DNA of 11,650 nt, taken from contig URWS01000015.1 of the NCBI GenBank assembly GCA_900551605.1, forward strand, positions 1 through 11,650, written 5' to 3'. Under the pieces are notes generated by a model, which had not been told where the DNA came from, made no database searches, and was given only the letters and a program-made list of their open reading frames with translations. Source of the stretch: an uncultured Collinsella sp. (lineage in GTDB: Bacteria > Actinomycetota > Coriobacteriia > Coriobacteriales > Coriobacteriaceae). Both the position numbers and the translations under genes were made by a program. Each line of letters begins with the position of its first letter. The stretch's first letter is position 1. Shown piece by piece: positions 6,507-11,650 of this stretch.

Positions 6507-7892
6507 ATGGCTAAAGAACTCGATTTCGACGCTATCAAGGCTGCTGCTGAGTCTCATCGTGCTGATATGACTCGCTTCCTGCGCGCCATGATCTCTCACC
6601 CCTCTGAGTCCTGCGAGGAGGGCGAGGTTGTCGCCTGCATTAAGGCCGAGATGGAGAGCCTCGGCTATGACGAGGTCAAGGTCGACGGCCTGGGCAACGT
6701 TATGGGCTTTATGGGCGAGGGCGACAAGATCATCGCCATCGACTCCCATATCGACACCGTCGGCATCGGCAACATCGAGAACTGGGACGCCGATCCCTAT
6801 GAGGGCTACGAGACCGACGAGATCATCTACGGCCGCGGCGGCTCCGACCAGGAGGGCGGCATGGCTTCTGCTACCTACGCTGCCAAGATGATGAAGGACA
6901 TGGGCCTCATCCCCGAGGGCTACAAGATCATGGTCGTCGGCACCGTCCAGGAAGAGGACTGCGACGGCATGTGCTGGCAGTACATCTACAACAAGGACGG
7001 CATTAAGCCCGAGTTCGTCATTTCCACCGAGCCCACCGACGGCGGCATCTACCGCGGTCACCGCGGCCGCATGGAGATCCGCGTCGACGTTCACGGCACC
7101 TCCTGCCACGGCTCCGCTCCCGACCGCGGCGACAACGCCATTTACAAGATGGCCGACATCATCGCCGACGTCCGCGCCCTCAACAACAACGGCTGCGACG
7201 AGTCGACCGACATCAAGGGTCTCGTCAAGATGCTCGACCCCAAGTACAACCCCGAGCACTTCGAGGATGCCCGCTTCCTGGGCCGCGGCACCTGCACCGT
7301 CAGCCAGATCTTCTACACCAGCCCCAGCCGTTGCGCTGTCGCTGACTCCTGCGCCATCTCCATCGACCGTCGTATGACCGCCGGTGAGACCTGGGAGTCC
7401 TGCCTGGACGAGATCCGCAACCTGCCGGCCGCCAAGAAGTACGGCGACGACGTGAAGGTCTCCATGTACATGTACGACCGTCCGTCCTGGACCGGCGAGG
7501 TCTACGAGACCGAGGCTTACTTCCCCACGTGGATCAACAAGGAGACCGCTCCGCACGTCAAGGCCCTCGTCGACGCCCACAAGGCCATGTTTGGTGACGA
7601 GCGCATCGGCTGCGAGCCCAGCATGGACAAGCGCACCGGTCGCCCGCTGTGCGACAAGTGGACCTTCTCCACGAACTGCGTTTCCATCCAGGGCCGCTAC
7701 GGCATCCCCTGCGTGGGCTTTGGCCCGGGTGCCGAGTCTCAGGCTCATGCTCCCAACGAGGTCACCTACAAGGACGACCTGGTCACCGCTGCCGCCATGT
7801 ATGTGGCTGCCCTGAACCTCTACGATCCGAGCCAGGCCGATGGCGACGCCACCGTGTTCCGCGCCGGTCTGACCAACAACAAGATCGATTAG
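6507..7892 (+). CDS. ygeY: YgeY-type M20 family metallohydrolase
   Basis: This is a dinuclear-zinc amidohydrolase/peptidase of the M20 family, the YgeY partner of YgeX. Metal-site motifs are present: AIDSHIDTV (H81, D83), GGSDQEGG (D114), TVQEEDCDG (E149 as catalytic base, E150 as ligand), STEPTD (E175) and ESQAHAPNE (H414). [10 protein letters not shown] (196-205) marks the dimerisation-lid domain. At 461 residues it is longer than E. coli YgeY (about 403). AGAAAGG lies 9 nt before the ATG at 6507; a TTG at 6498 is less likely. The substrate is not known from sequence; in this pathway it would release an acyl or carbamoyl amine to yield diaminopropionate, which is inference. Codons are strongly optimised, as in ygeX. 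The last codons form half of a perfect inverted repeat. Confidence 0.92.
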   Translation: MAKELDFDAIKAAAESHRADMTRFLRAMISHPSESCEEGEVVACIKAEMESLGYDEVKVDGLGNVMGFMGEGDKIIAIDSHIDTVGIGNIENWDADPYEGYETDEIIYGRGGSDQEGGMASATYAAKMMKDMGLIPEGYKIMVVGTVQEEDCDGMCWQYIYNKDGIKPEFVISTEPTDGGIYRGHRGRMEIRVDVHGTSCHGSAPDRGDNAIYKMADIIADVRALNNNGCDESTDIKGLVKMLDPKYNPEHFEDARFLGRGTCTVSQIFYTSPSRCAVADSCAISIDRRMTAGETWESCLDEIRNLPAAKKYGDDVKVSMYMYDRPSWTGEVYETEAYFPTWINKETAPHVKALVDAHKAMFGDERIGCEPSMDKRTGRPLCDKWTFSTNCVSIQGRYGIPCVGFGPGAESQAHAPNEVTYKDDLVTAAAMYVAALNLYDPSQADGDATVFRAGLTNNKID

Positions 7893-7939
7893 TCCCATTC
7901 CTCGATCTTGTTGAGCCGGGGACAGCTCGTGTCCCCGGC
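7877..7939 (+). repeat. Two tandem hairpins at the end of ygeY
   Basis: The first hairpin is a perfect 12-bp repeat, CAACAAGATCGA (7877-7888) with TCGATCTTGTTG (7902-7913). Its left arm encodes the end of YgeY and the stop codon lies in the loop. One nucleotide later comes a perfect 10-bp hairpin, GCCGGGGACA (7915-7924) with TGTCCCCGGC (7930-7939). No T-run follows. They probably slow or stop 3' exonucleases, or cause partial termination between ygeY and ygeW. Confidence 0.75.
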
Positions 7940-8010
7940 ACCCCCTGTTGACTTGGGGCCCGCGGTCGTTATCTCCCATGCTTCCTCGACGGTAGCGGGT
8001 CCTCGTCATA

Positions 8011-8050
8011 GTGCTCTGCATGTTCTAGCCACACGCGCATGCCGGAGCAC
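8011..8050 (+). promoter_or_regulatory. Stem-loop in the ygeW leader
   Basis: GTGCTC (8011-8016) pairs with GAGCAC (8045-8050) and GCATG (8018-8022) with CATGC (8038-8042), separated by a 1x2 internal loop, with a 15-nt apical loop. It lies 43 nt before the ygeW ATG. It may be a processed 5' end or a stability element; I match it to no known riboswitch. A TTGACT at 7948-7953 resembles a -35 box but has no properly spaced -10. Confidence 0.45.
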
Positions 8051-8093
8051 ATCTACTCATTGCAATCGTTTCATCTTTGGAAAGGATATTTAC

Positions 8094-9296
8094 ATGGACG
8101 CCAAGTTTACCGAGCTCGTCGAGCAGCTGAACGGCCTCGATTTTAAGGGCATGTACGGCAGCGACTTCCTGCACACCTGGGATAAGACCACCGATGAGCT
8201 CAAGGCGCTCTACATCGTCGCCGACGTCCTGCGCGAGCTGCGCGAGAACAACGTTTCGTCCAAGATCTTCGATTCGGGTCTGGCCGTCTCCCTGTTCCGT
8301 GACAACTCCACCCGTACGCGCTTCTCCTTCTCTAAGGCAGCCAACCTGCTCGGCCTTGAGCTGCAGGACCTGGACGAGAAGAAGTCCCAGATCGCCCACG
8401 GCGAGACCGTCCGCGAGACCGCTACCATGATCTCCTTCATGGCCGACGTCATCGGCATCCGCGACGACATGTACATCGGCAAGGGCGACGCCTACATGGC
8501 CGAGGTCTCCGAGTCTGTCCAGCAGGCCTACGAGGACGGCGTTCTGGATCACCGCCCCACGCTCATCTCCCTGCAGTCCGATTCCGACCACCCCACGCAG
8601 TCCTCTGCCGACATGCTCTACCTCATCAACGAGTTTGGCGGCCTTGAGAACCTCAAGGGCAAGAAGGTTGCCGTCACCTGGGCCTATTCGCCCTCTTACG
8701 GCAAGCCGCTGTCCTGCCCGCAGTCGCTGATCAGCCTGCTGCCCCGCTTTGGCATGGACGTCACCCTGGCCCACCCCGAGGGCTATGACCTCATGCCCGA
8801 GGTCGTCGAGCGCGCCAAGGGCTATGCCGCCGAGTCCGGCACTACCTTTAAGCAGGTCAACACCATGGCCGAGGCCTTCGAGGGCGCCGACATCGTGATC
8901 CCCAAGAGCTGGGCTCCGTTTGCCGCCATGGAGAAGCGTACCAACCTGTACGCCGAGGGCGACGACGCCGGCATCGCAGCGCTCGAGAAGGAACTGCTCG
9001 CCCAGAACGCCACCCATCAGGACTGGTGCTCCACGACCGAACTCATGGAGAAGACCGCCAACGGCCAGGACACCATCTTTATGCACCCGCTGCCCGCCGA
9101 CATCTCCGGTGTCTCCTGCGAGCACGGCGAGGTTAACGCCGACGTCTTCGACATGCACCGCGTGGGCATGTACAAGGAGGCCAGCTACAAGCCGTACGCC
9201 ATCGCTGCCATGATGTTCCTGCAGAAGGTTGCCGATCCCGCCGCTACCCTCAAGGCCCTCGACGAGCGTAACACCGCCCGTTGGCTCCAGGCCTAA
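8094..9296 (+). CDS. ygeW: YgeW-type carbamoyltransferase, substrate uncertain
   Basis: This 400-residue protein belongs to the aspartate/ornithine carbamoyltransferase superfamily and to the orphan YgeW branch (E. coli YgeW about 396 residues). The carbamoyl-phosphate motif STRTR is at 72-76, HPTQ at 166-169 and HPLP at 331-334. KSWAP (271-275) sits in the second-substrate region and differs from the usual ornithine-type signatures. GGAAAGGA lies about 7 nt before the ATG at 8094; longer in-frame starts run into the hairpin region and are rejected. In purine degradation such an enzyme could work in reverse, giving carbamoyl phosphate for ATP synthesis by carbamate kinase; no carbamate kinase gene is in the window. 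It is last in the ygeX-Y-W run, followed by a strong terminator. Confidence 0.93.
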   Translation: MDAKFTELVEQLNGLDFKGMYGSDFLHTWDKTTDELKALYIVADVLRELRENNVSSKIFDSGLAVSLFRDNSTRTRFSFSKAANLLGLELQDLDEKKSQIAHGETVRETATMISFMADVIGIRDDMYIGKGDAYMAEVSESVQQAYEDGVLDHRPTLISLQSDSDHPTQSSADMLYLINEFGGLENLKGKKVAVTWAYSPSYGKPLSCPQSLISLLPRFGMDVTLAHPEGYDLMPEVVERAKGYAAESGTTFKQVNTMAEAFEGADIVIPKSWAPFAAMEKRTNLYAEGDDAGIAALEKELLAQNATHQDWCSTTELMEKTANGQDTIFMHPLPADISGVSCEHGEVNADVFDMHRVGMYKEASYKPYAIAAMMFLQKVADPAATLKALDERNTARWLQA

Positions 9297-9320
9297 AGCC
9301 GGGCTGAGGTAAGCCATGTA

Positions 9321-9359
9321 AAGGGGGCGCTCTGCCAACCGGCGGGGTGCCCCCTTTTT
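9321..9359 (+). terminator. Strong rho-independent terminator after ygeW
   Basis: A 14-bp stem (9323-9336 with 9341-9354) is built from GGGGGC/GCCCCC, a G-U-containing middle and GCC/GGC. It is capped by an AACC tetraloop and followed by TTTTT. It lies 26 nt past the ygeW stop and separates the ygeXYW unit from mocA-hydA. Confidence 0.92.
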
Positions 9360-9446
9360 GCATCGTGGGCGTGCGGGATAAGCGCTTTCGATGTGGATGC
9401 CCGCGGCGCGAGTTATGGGTACGATGGTTTCAGGGGAGGTATCACC

Positions 9447-10061
9447 ATGAAACTTGGATGCGTCATTATGGCTTCGGGCGAGGGCAAGCGGTTTGGCTCT
9501 AACAAGATGCTTGCCGATATCTATGGCGAGCCGCTGATTGCCCGGACCATCGATTCGGTTCCCCGGGGCTTTGACGTCGTGGTTTCGACGCGTTGGCCCG
9601 AGGTCGCTCAGATTTGCGAGGACAAGCATTGCCCGTGCGTGCTGCACGACGGCGAGCTGCGCAGCGAAAGCGTCCGTGCGGGCCTTTCATGGGGAGTCGA
9701 ACGCAACTGGAAAGGTTGCCTCTTTTTGCCGGGCGACCAGCCGCTCGTGAGTTCGGGTTCATTTGAGGCTATGGTTCGTGCGTTTGACGAGTGTGGCCGC
9801 AAACATCCGGTGCGTCTTGCGTGCAACGGTGAGCCTTCGAGCCCGGTGCTCTTTCCGGCGGAACTGCTCGATGCACTTATGTGTCTTGAGGGCAAGGACG
9901 GCGGCGGTTCGATCCTCAAGGACCGTACCGACGTGGTGCTGGTCGAGGCGCGTGCCTACGAGCTGTGGGACGTCGATACCGCCAAGGGACAGCAACGCAT
10001 AACGGAGCATATCGCCGCCTGCTCGTATTTTGATCGCGTGGCCAACTGCATCAATCAATAA
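9447..10061 (+). CDS. mocA: MocA-like molybdenum cofactor cytidylyltransferase
   Basis: This is a 204-residue nucleotidyltransferase of the MobA/MocA (NTP_transf_3) family, close in size to E. coli MocA/YgfJ (192). MocA joins CTP to molybdopterin to make the cytosine dinucleotide cofactor of xanthine dehydrogenase-type enzymes. The signature MASGEGKRFGSNKML (8-22) replaces the usual LAAGxGxRxGxxK, and PGDQPLVS (95-102) holds the metal-binding aspartate (D97). ELWDVDTAKG near the C-terminus matches the family's DIDTPED segment, with the Pro replaced by Ala. AGGGGAGGT lies about 6 nt before the ATG at 9447; an ATG at 9393 lacks a ribosome site. It shares a transcript with the hydantoinase. The client would be a molybdenum hydroxylase such as XdhD, encoded elsewhere. 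CTP versus GTP specificity is inferred from context. Confidence 0.85.
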   Translation: MKLGCVIMASGEGKRFGSNKMLADIYGEPLIARTIDSVPRGFDVVVSTRWPEVAQICEDKHCPCVLHDGELRSESVRAGLSWGVERNWKGCLFLPGDQPLVSSGSFEAMVRAFDECGRKHPVRLACNGEPSSPVLFPAELLDALMCLEGKDGGGSILKDRTDVVLVEARAYELWDVDTAKGQQRITEHIAACSYFDRVANCINQ

Positions 10062-10070
10062 GGAGCAATT
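10060..10070 (+). promoter_or_regulatory. Ribosome site overlapping the mocA stop
   Basis: AAGGAG (10060-10065) begins within the TAA stop of mocA and lies 5 nt before the hydantoinase ATG. This fixes the start at 10071 and suggests translational coupling of the two genes. Confidence 0.8.
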
Positions 10071-11438
10071 ATGATCATCATCAAAAACGGCGCGCTCGTG
10101 ACGCCCCAGGGGCTTCGCCGCGCCGATCTTGCCATGGAGGGCGATAAGATTGTGCGGATTGCCGCGGCAATCGAGCCGGGCGAGGGCGATACCGTCCAGG
10201 ACGCCACCGACTGTTGGGTGTTCCCCGGCTTTATCGACGGCCACACGCACATGCAGTGCTGGACTGGCATGGATTGGACGGCCGATAGCTTTGAGACCGG
10301 TACGCGTGCGGCTGCCTGCGGCGGTACGACGACCATCGTGGACTACGCGACGGCCGATCGCGGCGTGACCATGCCCGATGCCTTGGCCGAGTGGCATCGC
10401 CGCGCCGACGGAACCTGCACGGCCAACTACGCGTTTCATATGGCACTCGCCGAGTGGAATGAGCGCAACCGCGCCGATCTTTCGGCCATGCGCGAGGCGG
10501 GCGTGTCGTCGTTTAAGACCTACTTTGCCTACGACCATCTGCGCTTGAACGATGCCGAGACGCTCGAGGTGCTGGAGGAGCTCAAGCGTATTGGCGGCAT
10601 ACTGTGCGTGCATTGCGAGAACGGTACGCTGGTGAATGAGCTGCAGAAGCGCGTGTTTGAGCAGGGCATCCACGGGCCCGAGGGCCATGCGCTCAGCCGT
10701 CCGGATGTGTGCGAGGCCGAGGCCGTGAGCCGTCTGTTGTATCTGGCGCACCTGGCCGGCGACGCACCGGTCAACGTGGTGCACCTTTCGACCAAGCTTG
10801 GTCTTGAGGCCATCCGTGCCGCCAAGGCGCGCGGGCAGAAGAATATCTATGTCGAAACCTGCCCCCAGTATCTGATGCTCGACGACACCTGCTATCTGGA
10901 GCAGGGCGAGGACGGCTTTGCGGGCGCCAAGTACGTGATGAGCCCGCCACTGCGCCATGCCGGCGACCGTGCCGCGCTGCGCGAGGCGCTTGTGGCCGGC
11001 GAGATCGATACTATTGCGACCGATCATTGCAGCTTTAACCTGCACGGGCAAAAGGACCGCGGACGCGATGATTTCCGCGCGATTCCCAACGGCGGGCCCG
11101 GCGTGGAGCATCGTCCCGTCGCGATTGCCACGAGCTTTGAGGGCCAGCTGGGACCCGAGGATCTGTGCCGCTTGATGAGCGAGAACCCGGCGCGCGTCTT
11201 TGGCATGTATCCGCGCAAGGGCTGTCTTGCCGAGGGCGCCGATGCCGACGTGTGCGTGTGGGATCCCAAGGCGCGCTGGACGATCAGTGCCGCGACGCAG
11301 CATCAGGCCGTGGACTACACGCCGCTCGAGGGTTTTGAGGCGCATGGCCGCGCCAAGGCCGTGTTTGTGAACGGCGTGCTGGCGGCACGCGACGGCGAGC
11401 CCACCGGAGCCCAGCCCGGTCGCTACGTGCCCCGCTAG
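10071..11438 (+). CDS. hydA: Dihydropyrimidinase/hydantoinase-type cyclic amidohydrolase
   Basis: This 455-residue cytoplasmic enzyme opens cyclic diamide rings (hydantoins, dihydropyrimidines). E. coli HyuA/YgeZ, a phenylhydantoinase in the ygeWXY cluster, is of similar size (about 461). All metal-centre positions are present: GFIDGHTHMQ (H58, H60), SSFKTYFAY (carbamylated lysine K149), LCVHCENG (H181), VVHLSTK (H238) and IATDHCSFN (D318). PNGGPGVEHR (339-348) is the substrate-loop region near the C-terminal side of the barrel. In the purine pathway it would open a ring intermediate formed from uric acid; the exact substrate cannot be read from sequence. Allantoinase is an alternative, but overall motif wording favours hydantoinase. 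Codon bias is milder than in ygeXYW. Confidence 0.93.
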   Translation: MIIIKNGALVTPQGLRRADLAMEGDKIVRIAAAIEPGEGDTVQDATDCWVFPGFIDGHTHMQCWTGMDWTADSFETGTRAAACGGTTTIVDYATADRGVTMPDALAEWHRRADGTCTANYAFHMALAEWNERNRADLSAMREAGVSSFKTYFAYDHLRLNDAETLEVLEELKRIGGILCVHCENGTLVNELQKRVFEQGIHGPEGHALSRPDVCEAEAVSRLLYLAHLAGDAPVNVVHLSTKLGLEAIRAAKARGQKNIYVETCPQYLMLDDTCYLEQGEDGFAGAKYVMSPPLRHAGDRAALREALVAGEIDTIATDHCSFNLHGQKDRGRDDFRAIPNGGPGVEHRPVAIATSFEGQLGPEDLCRLMSENPARVFGMYPRKGCLAEGADADVCVWDPKARWTISAATQHQAVDYTPLEGFEAHGRAKAVFVNGVLAARDGEPTGAQPGRYVPR

Positions 11439-11458
11439 CAGCAAAGATGCCGTGTCCC

Positions 11459-11537
11459 CTCCTCAGTTGCGGTGAAATACGGACTGTTTGCGGCCGTCGG
11501 GCGGCCAAACAGTCCGTATTTCACCGCAACTGACGAG
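11459..11537. terminator. Long inverted repeat between convergent genes
   Basis: Arms of 26 bp (11464-11489 and 11507-11532) are perfectly complementary, and extend to 31 bp with one mismatch. The left arm starts CAGTTGCGGTGAAATACG. An inner GGCCG/CGGCC stem closes a 5-nt loop. It lies 20 nt after hydA and just past the stop of a minus-strand gene, so a two-way terminator is likely. No classical T-run is present on either strand, so it may instead be a repeat element inserted between genes. Confidence 0.7.
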
Positions 11538-11547
11538 ATGGGGCCGG

Positions 11548-11612
11548 CTACTTGAGGCTGCTGGCGATGAGGGGGCGGCCGAGGGCTGCCTCGAAGCGGT
11601 CGGCCATCGTGG
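11548..11612 (-). CDS. C-terminal 20 codons of an unidentified convergent gene
   Basis: The frame is open from the genomic edge and reads TMADRFEAALGRPLIASSLK before a TAG at 11548-11550. Codon choice is typical of the neighbouring genes, and the gap to the inverted repeat fits a 3' end. There is too little to name a family. The internal Met has no visible ribosome site before the adapter begins, so this is taken as a partial gene continuing beyond the contig. Confidence 0.55.
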
Positions 11613-11650
11613 CTGTCTCTTATACACATCTCCGAGCCCACGAGACTAAG
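11613..11650 (-). other. Nextera i7 sequencing adapter (artefact)
   Basis: The mosaic end CTGTCTCTTATACACATCT (11613-11631) is followed by CCGAGCCCACGAGAC (11632-11646) and TAAG (11647-11650), the first four bases of the index whose complement is at the other contig end. Both ends thus carry the same read-2 adapter and the same index, pointing away from the insert. On the minus strand it would create a false MGSEMCIRDS protein start. Confidence 0.98.

Noticed and set aside
7908..8093. N-terminal extension of ygeW from 7908
   Set aside because: It runs through hairpin sequence, has no ribosome site and does not match the YgeW family length; the ATG at 8094 has a good ribosome site.
8094..9296. 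Ornithine or aspartate carbamoyltransferase
   Set aside because: HPLP replaces the HCLP of ornithine enzymes, the KSWAP region differs, and the ygeX-ygeY neighbours point to the YgeW branch.
6456..9647. Very long minus-strand open frames (over 500 codons) opposite ygeY, ygeW and hydA
   Set aside because: They are rich in Gly, Val, Ala, His and Leu with no recognisable domain, and arise as antisense shadows of genes with strong third-position C/G bias.

Overview
The window looks like an assembled contig from a GC-rich gut actinobacterium, most likely Collinsella or a close relative in the Coriobacteriia. This is inferred from base composition, codon usage and gene content; no 16S or other marker gene is present. 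Both ends carry Illumina Nextera adapter sequence (1-48 and 11613-11650), so the biological sequence is only 49-11612. The gene at each end is cut by the contig edge, not by biology.

Layout. 49-941 (minus): an IS110-family transposase cut at its C-terminus, with a structured non-coding leader (942-1056) where a bridge RNA would be expected. 1057-1218: a 37-codon reading frame followed at once by a strong terminator, either a small gene or the tail of a gene broken by the element. 1382-2203 (plus): a DEDDh exonuclease-fold protein. 2225-2647 (minus): an unrecognised 140-residue protein. 2870-2943: a short 33-bp tandem repeat. 3014-4000 (minus): a Pro/Ala-rich protein with one transmembrane segment near its C-terminus. 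4124-4777 (minus): a YheO-type PAS/HTH regulator. 5055-9296 (plus): ygeX, ygeY and ygeW, ending at a textbook terminator. 9447-11438 (plus): a mocA-like cytidylyltransferase gene and a hydantoinase gene, coupled by a 9-nt gap. 11548-11612 (minus): the last 20 codons of an unidentified convergent gene.

The core of the window is the regulator plus the five enzyme genes. YgeX (2,3-diaminopropionate ammonia-lyase), YgeY (M20 hydrolase), YgeW (orphan carbamoyltransferase), a MocA-like enzyme (molybdopterin cytosine dinucleotide synthesis) and a cyclic-amide hydrolase are the gene set that, in E. coli and many gut anaerobes, belongs to anaerobic purine and uric-acid breakdown. HydA would open a ring amide, YgeW would handle a carbamoyl group, YgeY would hydrolyse an amide, and YgeX would turn 2,3-diaminopropionate into pyruvate and ammonia. 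MocA would serve a molybdenum hydroxylase encoded outside the window. The intergenic gaps of this cluster are unusually rich in hairpins (6285-6402, 7877-7939, 8011-8050), and the regulator-ygeX gap holds two matching dyads that look like operators.

The pathway itself is known. I see no wholly undescribed system. The less explained parts are the regulator-operator arrangement, the large intergenic palindromes, the possible IS110 bridge RNA and the membrane-anchored Pro/Ala protein.
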